Source: Arthrobacter sp. Alg241-R88 (lineage in GTDB: Bacteria > Actinomycetota > Actinomycetes > Actinomycetales > Micrococcaceae). Taken from it: DNA of 64,000 nt. The translations under genes were made by a program, and so were the position numbers. Of this stretch, positions 8,998 to 17,314 are shown one piece after another (position 1 is the first letter of the stretch; the number at the start of each line of letters is the position of its first letter). The notes under the pieces are model-generated. The model was not told the DNA's origin, made no database searches, and saw nothing but the letters and a program-made list of their open reading frames with translations. The stretch is from positions 92,384 through 156,383 of the forward strand of contig NZ_UNRG01000004.1 in NCBI RefSeq assembly GCF_900537115.1, written 5' to 3'.

Positions 8998-10158
8998 CTA
9001 ACTTAGCTGGACGGGCTCGGGCGACCGCTGCTTCAATGAGCTGCCCGGGGGTGGGGATGTGATGGCATGGTCGCCCAGCAGCAGCGTGGGCGTGGTGCCT
9101 GCCGCTACGGTCACCGCTACCGCTGTTCCAACCGGATGGCGGACGGTGTGGGGCTGCCAGGAGCGCACTGTGCGTCCCGAGGCCAGCCGCACGTAGTGGA
9201 GGACGAAGGCGCCGTGGTACTCCACCGCGGACACCCGCGCCGGAGAGTCGGGGTCCGGGCGCAGCGCCACCTCGTGCGGCCGGAGCACCACGTCTACGTC
9301 CGCTTCGCTGTTGGCCCAGCCCGGAACAGTTGAAACGACGCCGATCTCGCACGTCAGCAGCGCACGGTGCACATGGGCCGGAAGGAAGTCCGCGTCACCC
9401 ATGAAGGAGGCCACAAATCGTGTGGCCGGCTGCTCGAAGACCTTCTCCGGCGTGTCCGCCTGTTCGATGACGCCGCCGCGCATTACCACCACCCGGGTGC
9501 CGACGGAGAGCGCCTCGGTCTGGTCGTGGGTGACGAGGACGCCGGTGGTGCCGGCCTCACGCAGCGTTGCCACAGTGTCCCTGCGCACCTGCGCGCGCAA
9601 CGACTCGTCCAGGCTGGAGAACGGTTCGTCCAGGAGGACGACGGCGGGGCGGGGCGCCAGGGCGCGGGCCAGGGCCACGCGCTGCTGTTCTCCGCCGGAA
9701 AGTTCGTGCGGGTACCGGCCCGCAAAATGGGCCAGCCGCACCAGGTCCAGGACTTCCCCGGCCCGGGCCTTGCGCTCACCGCGGCTTAGCCGGTCCAGCC
9801 CGAACTCGACGTTCTGGGCCACTGTCATGTGCGGAAACAGTGCGTAGTCCTGGAACACGAGCCCCACCCGGCGCTGCTCGGGTTCGACGAAGCGGCGCTT
9901 GTCCGCCACGACGTCCCCGGCCACCCGGATGGTGCCCCCGTCCGGCCGTTCCAGGCCTGCGGCGAGGCGCAGCGTAGTGGACTTACCGCAGCCCGACGGA
10001 CCGATCAGGGTGACCAGCTCGCCAGCCGGCACTGCGAGGTCCAGCATATCCACGCCTACGGCCCGTCCGTAGTGCTTGCTGACGCTTTCAAAGACCAGCG
10101 CTGCCGGAGCAGTCTCCGTGCCCGCAGGACGATTTCCGTGTGCCATGCGCATGGTCAT
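8998..10158 (-). CDS. Iron(III)-type ABC transporter ATP-binding protein
   Basis: 386 residues. Walker A GPSGCGKST is at about residues 53-61, the Q-loop is in GLVFQDYALFPHMTVAQNVEFGL, the signature is LSGGEQQRVALARAL, and Walker B is AVVLLDEP with the switch His in VLVTHDQ. The C-terminal ~130 residues form an accessory TOBE-like domain. The gene overlaps the permease stop by 4 nt (ATGA), so it is translationally coupled. With the permease and binding protein it makes an FbpABC-like importer. Substrate assignment rests on the FbpA-like binding protein and the IdeR box. Confidence 0.92.
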   Translation of the reverse strand: MTMRMAHGNRPAGTETAPAALVFESVSKHYGRAVGVDMLDLAVPAGELVTLIGPSGCGKSTTLRLAAGLERPDGGTIRVAGDVVADKRRFVEPEQRRVGLVFQDYALFPHMTVAQNVEFGLDRLSRGERKARAGEVLDLVRLAHFAGRYPHELSGGEQQRVALARALAPRPAVVLLDEPFSSLDESLRAQVRRDTVATLREAGTTGVLVTHDQTEALSVGTRVVVMRGGVIEQADTPEKVFEQPATRFVASFMGDADFLPAHVHRALLTCEIGVVSTVPGWANSEADVDVVLRPHEVALRPDPDSPARVSAVEYHGAFVLHYVRLASGRTVRSWQPHTVRHPVGTAVAVTVAAGTTPTLLLGDHAITSPPPGSSLKQRSPEPVQLS

Positions 10159-11846
10159 GCCGGGGCCTTTCCAGGGGTTTCATCGCGGCGTGCTTGCCTA
10201 ACGAGGACCAGGACGGGGAGGACGGCGGCCGCGACGATCACCAGTGCGGGCAGCGACGCCTTTTCCCAGAAGTTTTCGCGGGCAAGTTCGTAGACCCAGA
10301 CGGACGCCGTAGTGAACCCAAAGGGGCGGAGCAGCAGCACGATGGGCAGCTCCTTGACGGCGTCGATTGCCACCAGCATCAACGCCACGGCAATCCCGGA
10401 CCGTGCCAGGGGGACATGCACGCGCGCCAGGATGCGCCGCGGGGCAGCACCCAGGCTAAGGGCCGAGAAAGTGAGGGTTGCCGGGATTTTCGCGAAGCTC
10501 GCGTCCACTGCCTGGTACGCGGGTGCGAGGAAACGGATCACGTAGGCGTAAAGGATGCCCAGGACCGAACCGGTGACCAATAGTCCGGTGCCGCCGGGAA
10601 CGCCTGCAGCCTCGAGTGCATCATCCAAAGCCGCGAAGGAGATGAGGACGCCGATGCCCACGACGGCACCCGGCACGGCGTATCCGAAGGTTGTGAGCTG
10701 CGCCGCCGAGGAGACGAACCTGCCGCCGCTGAGGCGGACGCCGTGCCCCACTGCCACTGAGAGGAACACGCAGGCCGCGGCGGTGACCGCTGCGACCAGG
10801 AGGGTATTGACGATGTACTCACCGAAGCGCGGATCGGCGAGGAAGCCGGGATTCTTGACCGCCCCGCCCACGGCCCAGCCCAGCAGCTGGAGGACGGGGA
10901 TCAGGAACCCTGTACTGACGGCAGCCGTACAGAGAGCTGCGGCGCCCCAGCCGCGGGCGCCGTGGAGCGTTTCCGGCTGCAGACCATGACCCCTCCCGCC
11001 CTGCCGGTGATAGCGTGCCCGGCCGCGGAGTGCCCGCTCCCCCGCCAGCACGGCGACGGCGAACAGCAGGACCAGGACGGCCAGCTGGGTTGCGGCGTGG
11101 AAGTTGAAGGTGCCCTTCCAGACCAGGTAGACACCCACGGAAACGGTCTGGACGTTGAAGTACTGCACCGTGGCGAAGTCGGTGAGCGTCTCCATCATCA
11201 CCAGGGCCATGCCCGCGGCCAGGGACGGCCTGGCGAGCGGCAGCAGGACGCGCCGCAGTGCCCGTCCCCGCCCTGCACCGAGGGTCCGGGCAGCGTCGTA
11301 GGTGCCGGATGCGTGCTCAGTGAGCGCAGTGCGCGCCAGGAGGTAGACGTAGGGGTAGAGCGACAGCGACATCACCAGCACAGCGCCCGGCAGCGACCGG
11401 ACGTCGGGGACCCAAACGTCCGTACCCAGTACCGCGCGCAGGGCGGACTGCACCGGCCCGGAGACGTCGAATACGGAGAGGAAGACGAAGCCCAGAATGT
11501 AGGCGGGTACGGCCAGGGGCAGGACGAGCAACCAGGCGAAGACATTGCGCAGCGGAAAGCGGTATGCGGTGACGAGCCATGCCAGGCCGCCGCCCACCAG
11601 GAGGGAACCCGCTGCCACTCCCAGCATCAGGAGCAGGGTTGTGAGCACCATGCCGGAAAGGTCCCGCGGCGGCGCCGTGCCGCCCATACTGCCCAGGCCA
11701 TCAAGGACCACAGCGAACACGGGGGTGGCAACAACCACGGCCACCAGGACCACGAGTGCGGACCATGCCGGGCGTCCGGCACCGGCCGTCCGGCGTGGAC
11801 GGCGCTTCGGCATCCCCGCTTCTGCGAGAACCGCCGTTTCGGTCAT
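10155..11846 (-). CDS. Iron(III)-type ABC transporter permease (double-domain)
   Basis: 563 residues with about 12 membrane segments in two homologous halves, each with a BPD-type permease EAA loop (the first around RTLGAGRGRALRRVLLPLARPSL, the second around LSLGAAPRRILARVHVPLARSGI). This fused architecture is typical of FbpB-type iron permeases. It overlaps both neighbours by 4 nt. Start ATG at 11846. It should form the membrane channel for ferric iron delivered by the upstream lipoprotein. Confidence 0.92.
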   Translation of the reverse strand: MTETAVLAEAGMPKRRPRRTAGAGRPAWSALVVLVAVVVATPVFAVVLDGLGSMGGTAPPRDLSGMVLTTLLLMLGVAAGSLLVGGGLAWLVTAYRFPLRNVFAWLLVLPLAVPAYILGFVFLSVFDVSGPVQSALRAVLGTDVWVPDVRSLPGAVLVMSLSLYPYVYLLARTALTEHASGTYDAARTLGAGRGRALRRVLLPLARPSLAAGMALVMMETLTDFATVQYFNVQTVSVGVYLVWKGTFNFHAATQLAVLVLLFAVAVLAGERALRGRARYHRQGGRGHGLQPETLHGARGWGAAALCTAAVSTGFLIPVLQLLGWAVGGAVKNPGFLADPRFGEYIVNTLLVAAVTAAACVFLSVAVGHGVRLSGGRFVSSAAQLTTFGYAVPGAVVGIGVLISFAALDDALEAAGVPGGTGLLVTGSVLGILYAYVIRFLAPAYQAVDASFAKIPATLTFSALSLGAAPRRILARVHVPLARSGIAVALMLVAIDAVKELPIVLLLRPFGFTTASVWVYELARENFWEKASLPALVIVAAAVLPVLVLVRQARRDETPGKAPA

Positions 11847-12865
11847 TTGTATCCGGCCTCGGCGAGCAGGTCCACTGCCCCGGCGTTGAGGTCGCCGTAG
11901 GCTTCGGCGTTCAGCGGCATCCGCTTGAAGTCACCAAAGCCTGCAATTACTGGCTCGGGTTTGACCGCAGGGTTGACCGGGAACTCGTGGTTCGCGTCCA
12001 CGAAGGCGTTCTGGCCCTTGGTGGCGAGCCACTCGATGAGCCGCTGCGCGTCCCCGGCATTATCTGAGCCCTCCACCACGCCCGCACCGGAAATGTTGAC
12101 ATGCGTCCCGGCACCGTCCTGGCTGGCCCAGTAGAGCTCCGCCTTGAAATCGGGCTTGTCCTCCAGCGTCCGGGCCAGGTAGTAGTGGTTGTTGATCCCC
12201 ACGTCGCAGGTGCCGGCGTCGATGGCTTCAAGCAAAAGCACGTCGTTGCTCATGATCTGTACGTCGTTGGCCACCCAGCCCTTGGCAATCTCCAGGGCCT
12301 TCTCCCGGCCGTGCAGGTCGATCAGGCTGGCCACGAGTGACTGGGTGTAGGACGAGGTGGCGTCCCGCATGCACAGCCGCCCCTTCCACTTCGGATCCGC
12401 CAGCCCGGCATAGGTGTCCGTGGCGTCAAATTCAGCGGGATCCACATTCTGCGGGTTGTAGGTAACGGTACGCGCGCGCATGGCCAAGCCGTACCAGCGC
12501 CCCTGCGGATCACGGAGGTCCTCGGGTACCGCTTCATCCAGGGCTGCGGAGTCGACGGCGGCGAGCTCATCCTGGCGCGCCGCATTCCACAAGTTGCCGG
12601 CATCCACCGTCATAAAAACATCAGCCGGCGAGTCCTCACCTTCAGCCTTCAGGCGTTCGAGGAGCTCGGCGTCGTCGCCGCTGATGAACTCCACGGAAAT
12701 TCCCGTTTCGTCCTGGAACTGCCCGAAGGCGCCCTCCAAATCGTAGTGGCGGGCGGAATAGATCTGGAGGTCAGCGGGCTGCCCACCAATGATGCCGCAA
12801 CCAGTTACGGCGGACGCCAGGATGGTCAGGCCTGCTGTGGCAGCGATCATGCTTCGACGGGACAC
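11843..12865 (-). CDS. Iron(III)-type ABC transporter substrate-binding lipoprotein
   Basis: 340 residues. The signal peptide ends in the lipobox SAVTGC, so Cys ~23 should be lipidated. The mature part is a periplasmic-binding-protein fold of the FbpA/AfuA type (LQIYSARHYDLEGAFGQFQDETGI, YGLAMRARTVTYNPQNV). The adjacent Tyr pair in NNHYYLARTL matches the iron-ligating tyrosines of FbpA proteins. It is first in the fbpABC-acyltransferase operon, and an IdeR-like box lies 49 bp before its ATG, so iron-repressed expression is expected. Confidence 0.92.
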   Translation of the reverse strand: MSRRSMIAATAGLTILASAVTGCGIIGGQPADLQIYSARHYDLEGAFGQFQDETGISVEFISGDDAELLERLKAEGEDSPADVFMTVDAGNLWNAARQDELAAVDSAALDEAVPEDLRDPQGRWYGLAMRARTVTYNPQNVDPAEFDATDTYAGLADPKWKGRLCMRDATSSYTQSLVASLIDLHGREKALEIAKGWVANDVQIMSNDVLLLEAIDAGTCDVGINNHYYLARTLEDKPDFKAELYWASQDGAGTHVNISGAGVVEGSDNAGDAQRLIEWLATKGQNAFVDANHEFPVNPAVKPEPVIAGFGDFKRMPLNAEAYGDLNAGAVDLLAEAGYK

Positions 12866-12913
12866 TCGTAGCTCTTCTCAAAGGGGCAGTTCTTGGACCG
12901 CACGCGAATTGGG

Positions 12914-12932
12914 CAAGGTAAGGCTAACTTAA
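12914..12932. promoter_or_regulatory. IdeR/DtxR-type iron box upstream of iron ABC operon
   Basis: CAAGGTAAGGCTAACTTAA matches the DtxR/IdeR consensus TTAGGTTAGGCTAACCTAA at 15 of 19 positions and keeps the central AGGCTAAC. It lies 49-67 bp upstream of the binding-protein ATG, where binding of metal-loaded IdeR would block transcription. Confidence 0.82.
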
Positions 12933-13099
12933 TTACCCCGCTACACCCTAAGTGTGAAGCGGCCCCCAACCGGCGGAAGCCGCTCCGGGCGCCCCCCACC
13001 AGCTGGGCGTGGTCACCGGCTCCGGCTCAGTATGCGGCACCGGGCGATGCATGCAGAACTTGCTGGCCACGTCCGACGAATTCCACCTTTAGTGTTTGT

Positions 13100-13861
13100 C
13101 TAGCGCTTGCCCTTCTTGCGGGAACCCTTGCCCCGGCCCTTGTCCGGATTGGGGGCGTAGCGCTGGGCCACCTTGGGCGCCTTCTTGGTTCCGCTGCCGC
13201 GCCGGTCCGGTTTGGGTTCCTTCTTGGGTTTGACGGGCTGGGCGGAGGGCTGGCGGGAGCTCTGGGCGGTACGCCCCCGGACGATTCCGATGAATTCCTC
13301 GATGATTTCGTCCGTGGAATCGGCAGGCCAGGCCACAGCTATCTCGGTCGCGGGCGCTCCGGTGAGCCGCCGCGCCACCGTGTCTTTGACGTTGAAATGG
13401 CGGGCCACGGACATGGGCAGGATCACCAGGCCTGCCCCAGTGGCCACCACCTGCAGCGCAGCCTCCGGACCGCCCAGCGCAGCCACGTCCAGGAAGGCCT
13501 CCTGCTCCACATCAGCCAGCGCCACTTCCTCGAACACCGAAATCTCGTGGCCCTTGGGGGCAACCACCACGGGCTGCTCCTCGTACAGGGGAATCACGCT
13601 GAGGCCCTCGCGCTCCACCGGAAGGCGGACGAAGCTGAGGTCCGCGGACCCGTCACGCAGCACCTGGACCTGTGCGGCGTCGTCGGACATAAACGCCTGG
13701 AGCGGAATGTCCAGCACGCGTTCTTCCCAGCGGCGGATCCACTTGCCGGGCGTCACTCCCGCCACGTAGGCGACCCGGAGCATGCGGTGGGCATCCTGCC
13801 CGGCCGGGTCAGCAGACCCTGCGGGACCGGCGTCTGTCTGGGGGGCGTTGTCGGTGGGCAC
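13100..13861 (-). CDS. LysR-type substrate-binding-domain protein without HTH
   Basis: 253 residues from a GTG at 13861. From about residue 25 it resembles the LysR C-terminal effector-binding domain (LRVAYVAGVTPGKWIRRWEER, VQVLRDGSADLSFVRLP, LSVIPLYEEQPVVVAPKGH, VATGAGLVILPMSVARH), but no helix-turn-helix precedes it. The last ~50 residues are a Lys/Arg/Pro-rich tail that could bind nucleic acid. It is divergent from a DUF5997 gene; the ORF extending to 13957 would overlap that gene and is less likely. A role as co-regulator is possible but unproven. Confidence 0.78.
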   Translation of the reverse strand: MPTDNAPQTDAGPAGSADPAGQDAHRMLRVAYVAGVTPGKWIRRWEERVLDIPLQAFMSDDAAQVQVLRDGSADLSFVRLPVEREGLSVIPLYEEQPVVVAPKGHEISVFEEVALADVEQEAFLDVAALGGPEAALQVVATGAGLVILPMSVARHFNVKDTVARRLTGAPATEIAVAWPADSTDEIIEEFIGIVRGRTAQSSRQPSAQPVKPKKEPKPDRRGSGTKKAPKVAQRYAPNPDKGRGKGSRKKGKR

Positions 13862-13898
13862 GTCTTCACAGTACCGCCCGCCCGGATACCCTTGAAGC

Positions 13899-14294
13899 AT
13901 GACCTCTGCAAACTCCCAGTCCATGAAGCCGGCCACCGTTGCCAAGAAACTTGGCATCTACCTGCCCGCAACACCGCAGGAGTTCCAGGAATCAACCATC
14001 ACCCGGGAAGAGTTCGCCGAACTCCAGGCCAACCCGCCGGAATGGCTCGCCGAACTGCGCCGCAACGGTCCGCACCCGCGTCCGGTCGTGGCCCAAAAGC
14101 TGAACGTCTCCATCAGCGGCCTGGCCCGCGGCGGCATCGACGAAGCCTTGACGACGGCGGAAATCACCGCGCTGCTGCAGGCTCCCCCGGCGTGGCTGGT
14201 CACCGAGCGCGCCACGCACGCCGCCGTCCGGGCCGAGGCCCAGCGGGTCAAGGAAGAAGCTGCCAAGAAGGAAGCCAAGCGGGCCCGCGCCTAG
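13899..14294 (+). CDS. DUF5997-family protein
   Basis: 131 residues, MTSANSQSMKPATVAKKLGIYLPATPQEFQ onward. It is conserved in actinobacteria next to the LysR-like gene and matches my recollection of the DUF5997 family. The N-terminal half contains TITREEFAELQANPPEWLAELRRNGPHPRPVVAQKLNVS, which looks like a small helical, HTH-like unit. The C-terminus is an Ala/Lys/Arg-rich helix. Spacing to the divergent gene is only 37 bp, so promoters overlap. Function unknown. Confidence 0.75.
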   Translation: MTSANSQSMKPATVAKKLGIYLPATPQEFQESTITREEFAELQANPPEWLAELRRNGPHPRPVVAQKLNVSISGLARGGIDEALTTAEITALLQAPPAWLVTERATHAAVRAEAQRVKEEAAKKEAKRARA

Positions 14295-14339
14295 CGCCCA
14301 GGGGCTCCATCAACGAGGTTTTCTTTCACAAATCAAATT

Positions 14340-14352
14340 ATTGTTCAACAAT
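14340..14352. promoter_or_regulatory. GntR (FadR-type) operator 1 before the NRAMP-like transporter
   Basis: ATTGTTCAACAAT is a perfect palindrome around C14346 and fits the FadR-subfamily consensus TNGTNNNACNA. The same core occurs upstream of pxpA at 21511-21525. It lies about 90 bp before the transporter start. Confidence 0.78.
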
Positions 14353-14363
14353 CCCTTGCCTAG

Positions 14364-14376
14364 ATTGTTGAACAGT
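14364..14376. promoter_or_regulatory. GntR operator 2 (imperfect) before the NRAMP-like transporter
   Basis: ATTGTTGAACAGT is a near copy of operator 1 with one mismatch in the palindrome. Its centre is 24 bp from that of operator 1, roughly two helical turns, which favours cooperative binding of two dimers. Confidence 0.65.
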
Positions 14377-14437
14377 CTGTAGTGTTGCCGGTACATCCCC
14401 TCTGTGACTCCAGTCACCCGCACGTTTGGACGGATCT

Positions 14438-15658
14438 GTGGAAAGTACCGCAACACTGACATCGGGCACTACGAAGGCCGGCAGGCGTTCAGCCCTCCTG
14501 GGAGCCATGTTCCTCATGGCCACCAGCGCAATCGGCCCGGGTTTCATTACCCAGACAGCAGCATTCACAGTGCAGCTGGGGGCCGCCTTCGCCTTTGCCA
14601 TCCTCGTGTCGATCCTGGTGGACATCGCCGTACAGACCAATGTCTGGCGGGTTATCGGCGTCTCGGGCATGCGTGCCCAGGAACTGGGCAACAAGGTGCT
14701 GCCCGGCATCGGCTGGTTCCTTGCCGGACTCGTTTTCCTTGGCGGCCTGGTATTCAACATCGGCAACATCGCCGGAACAGGGCTCGGCACCAACGCCATG
14801 ATGGGCCTGGACCCGAAACTGGGCGGCGCGATTTCCGCCGTCATTGCCATCCTGATCTTCCTCAGCAAGCGGGCCGGCGTCGCCCTGGACAAGATCGTGG
14901 TGATCCTGGGCGCACTCATGATCCTGATGACGCTGTACGTGGCCATCGTCTCCGCACCGCCCCTGGGTGAAGCACTGCGGAACACGGTCATGCCGGAGAA
15001 GGTGGATTTCCTGGTCATCACCACCCTGATCGGCGGGACCATCGGCGGCTACATCACCTATGCCGGCGCACACCGGCTGCTTGACTCCGGCGCCACGGGA
15101 GTGGAGCACGTCCAGGAAATCACCCGGAGCTCGATCGTGGGAATCCTGGTCACCTGCGTGATGCGGGTGCTGCTCTTCCTGGCCATCCTTGGAGTGGTGG
15201 CCGGCGGCGTAGCGTTGGCCAACAACAACCTCGCGGCGTCCGCGTTCGAAGCAGCAGCCGGAGAAATCGGCCTGCGGATGTTTGGCGTGATCCTGTGGGC
15301 CGCTTCCGTGACCTCCGTCATCGGCGCTGCGTACACCTCAGTTTCGTTCATCACCAAATCCACCACTCCGGAGCGGACCCGCAACCTGATCACCGTGGGC
15401 TTCATCACCTTCTGTGCAGTTGCGTACCTGCTGATCGGGCAGGCTCCGCAGCAGCTGCTGATTTTCGCCGGCGCCTTCAACGGCCTCATCCTTCCTGTCG
15501 GCTTTGCTGTCCTGCTCTGGGTGGCCTGGCGCCGGCGTGACCTGATGCAGGGCTACGCCTACCCCAAGTGGCTGCTCATCATCGGCGTCCTGGCCTGGCT
15601 GCTCACGCTGTTCCTGGGCTGGAATTCGCTGGTAGGCCTGACCAAGCTGTGGGCATAG
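14438..15658 (+). CDS. NRAMP-family-like transporter (YcsG type)
   Basis: 406 residues from the GTG at 14438; a TTG at 14426 is an alternative. About 11 membrane segments, starting [29 protein letters not shown], where the first helix carries a DPG-like unwound region altered to GPG. The family resembles B. subtilis YcsG, encoded with YcsI and the KipI/KipA (PxpB/PxpC) genes. The altered metal motif suggests that it may not carry Mn or Fe; uptake of an organic solute linked to 5-oxoproline is an inference. It is followed after 11 nt by the YcsI-like gene, and two GntR operators precede it. Confidence 0.85.
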   Translation: MESTATLTSGTTKAGRRSALLGAMFLMATSAIGPGFITQTAAFTVQLGAAFAFAILVSILVDIAVQTNVWRVIGVSGMRAQELGNKVLPGIGWFLAGLVFLGGLVFNIGNIAGTGLGTNAMMGLDPKLGGAISAVIAILIFLSKRAGVALDKIVVILGALMILMTLYVAIVSAPPLGEALRNTVMPEKVDFLVITTLIGGTIGGYITYAGAHRLLDSGATGVEHVQEITRSSIVGILVTCVMRVLLFLAILGVVAGGVALANNNLAASAFEAAAGEIGLRMFGVILWAASVTSVIGAAYTSVSFITKSTTPERTRNLITVGFITFCAVAYLLIGQAPQQLLIFAGAFNGLILPVGFAVLLWVAWRRRDLMQGYAYPKWLLIIGVLAWLLTLFLGWNSLVGLTKLWA

Positions 15659-15669
15659 GAGGAGGAGCC

Positions 15670-16494
15670 ATGTTCTTGTCAAAAAACCTGCCCGCAGGTG
15701 TCGATTTCCCCGCCAACCCTGCCGCCCTGGCGCCATCAGAAGCGCGGGCCCTGTTCCGCGCAGGACTGGTCAGCCCCACCTCAGGGTGGAGCGCAGGCTA
15801 CGCCCAGGCGAACCTGATTATTGTCCCCAAAGCCCAGGCCTTCGACGTCCTGCTGTTTGCGCAGCGGAACCCGAAGCCGTGCCCGATCCTGGGAGTGCTC
15901 GACGCCGGCGAAACCAGCGGCGCCCTCCTCGCCGGCGGTGATGTTCGCACCGATGTTGCCCGCTACGCCGTCTACGTGGACGGCGTTAAGACGGACGAGC
16001 CAACAGATATCCTGCACTACTGGCGGGATGACCTGGTCACGTTCATCGTGGGCTGCAGCTTCACCTTCGAGGCTGCACTCCAGGAGAACGGAATCCGCGT
16101 TGCCCACATCGACCAGGGGGTAAATGTGCCCATGTACCGGACCAACGTCCGCTGTGAACCGGCAGGGGCCATGGCCGGGCCGCTCGTGGTGTCCATGCGC
16201 CCTGTTCCCGCATCCCAGGTTGCGGACGCCGTCCGGATAACATCGCGCTACCCGGCCGTGCATGGCGCCCCGGTCCATGTGGGAAACCCCGAACAACTGG
16301 GCATCGCCGATCTTTCCCGGCCCGACTTCGGCCACGCAGTGGACATTCCGGCCCATCACGTGCCGGTGTTCTGGGCCTGCGGGGTAACACCGCAGGCCGC
16401 CGTGATGGAGTCCCGGCCCGCCCTGGCCATCGGGCACGCCCCGGGCCACATGCTGATCACCGACGCCCGGGACAGCAGCTACCTGGTGCCCTAG
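15670..16494 (+). CDS. YcsI-like DUF1445 protein (putative hydro-lyase / D-glutamate cyclase family)
   Basis: 274 residues from the ATG at 15670, preceded by a strong AGGAGGAG. Conserved DUF1445 blocks are present: [47 protein letters not shown], and the C-terminal [37 protein letters not shown]1445 is the catalytic part of mitochondrial D-glutamate cyclase, which makes 5-oxo-D-proline; many bacterial homologues are labelled putative hydro-lyases. Its operon with a YcsG-like transporter opposite pxp genes supports a role in 5-oxoproline or D-glutamate metabolism. Confidence 0.88.
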   Translation: MFLSKNLPAGVDFPANPAALAPSEARALFRAGLVSPTSGWSAGYAQANLIIVPKAQAFDVLLFAQRNPKPCPILGVLDAGETSGALLAGGDVRTDVARYAVYVDGVKTDEPTDILHYWRDDLVTFIVGCSFTFEAALQENGIRVAHIDQGVNVPMYRTNVRCEPAGAMAGPLVVSMRPVPASQVADAVRITSRYPAVHGAPVHVGNPEQLGIADLSRPDFGHAVDIPAHHVPVFWACGVTPQAAVMESRPALAIGHAPGHMLITDARDSSYLVP

Positions 16495-16518
16495 CAGCAC
16501 CTCAGCCGGGTTCCGGCG

Positions 16519-16557
16519 CAACATGCCCTGCGCGCTTTCTGCCCGCAGGGCATGTTG
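16519..16557. terminator. Bidirectional hairpin between converging YcsI-like and gntR genes
   Basis: CAACATGCCCTGCG (16519-16532) pairs perfectly with 16544-16557 as a 14-bp stem. It lies 24 nt after the YcsI-like stop and only 5 nt beyond the gntR stop, so it can end transcription from both sides. Confidence 0.75.
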
Positions 16558-16561
16558 CCGT

Positions 16562-17245
16562 TCAGGACGGAATGATGCCCATGTGGGCCAGCAGTTCCTG
16601 TTCCGCGGCATCCAGGTAGCGCCGGAGCTCGGCGGCGGCTTCCTCACGCCGGCCGGAACGGATCTGGGCCACCAGCGCGGCGTTACGCTCCACATAGTGG
16701 CTGTGGAAATCAGGGGTGGTAGCCATTGCATGGAACACCAGGCGCATCTCGGCCAGGACCTTCTCCATCAGCTCGTCCAGCGATGCACTGCCCGACAGCC
16801 CTACCAGCGCCTTGTGGAGTTCCTGGTTGGCGTCGCCCATGCCCGTCACCGAACCAGTGGCCAGCGCTTCCCGGGCGCGGACAATGATGGCGTCCAGCTG
16901 GTCCAGGGCGTCGTCCGTGAGCTCCCCCCACAGGACGGCAGCCGGCTCGATGACCCGCCGCACGCGATAGATTTCCCGCACGTCGTCACCACCGGGGGCA
17001 GCCACGTAGACGCCCCGGTTGGGAATCCGATGGACCACCGACTCGCCGGCAAGGACGGTGAAGGCTTCCCGCAGGGTATTCCTCGAAACGCCAAGCGCCG
17101 CAGACAGTTTCTGCTCTGACAACTTGGTGCCAGGCGGGAGCTGGCCGGCCGAGATCCGGGCGCGGAGCACGCCCGCAACCCACGCGCCGGTATGGGCGTG
17201 GGTTGCGGGTGCACTCTCAGCGATCCCCTGCAATGCAGCGTTCAT
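16562..17245 (-). CDS. GntR-family regulator (FCD domain), likely repressor of the pxp module
   Basis: 227 residues from the ATG at 17245 (GGGGG seven bases before; an in-frame ATG also sits at 17251). The winged helix is at about 25-85 (LRARISAGQLPPGTKLSEQKLSAALGVSRNTLREAFTVLAGE). The all-helical FCD effector domain follows, with metal-binding His residues in ELHKALVGLSG, FHAMATTPDFHSHY and similar. It lies 70 nt after the biotin carboxylase gene on the same strand, so it is probably the last gene of the pxp operon. FadR-type operators upstream of pxpA and the transporter are its expected targets; 5-oxoproline or a related acid is a plausible effector. Confidence 0.88.
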   Translation of the reverse strand: MNAALQGIAESAPATHAHTGAWVAGVLRARISAGQLPPGTKLSEQKLSAALGVSRNTLREAFTVLAGESVVHRIPNRGVYVAAPGGDDVREIYRVRRVIEPAAVLWGELTDDALDQLDAIIVRAREALATGSVTGMGDANQELHKALVGLSGSASLDELMEKVLAEMRLVFHAMATTPDFHSHYVERNAALVAQIRSGRREEAAAELRRYLDAAEQELLAHMGIIPS

Positions 17246-17314
17246 GGGCATACCCCCAATGTACCCAAGGCTGGCAGGGGCCAGCGCACGTGGGACGGAC
17301 TTAAGCGGTGCGCC

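Noticed and set aside
8960..9352. Longer start of the adenylation fusion giving 992 residues
   Set aside because: The extra 131 residues are Arg/Gly/Ala-rich shadow of the ABC ATPase in another frame.
12893..14371. 492-residue plus-strand frame across the LysR-like and DUF5997 region
   Set aside because: No family features; the opposite-strand LysR-like protein and the in-strand DUF5997 gene explain the DNA.
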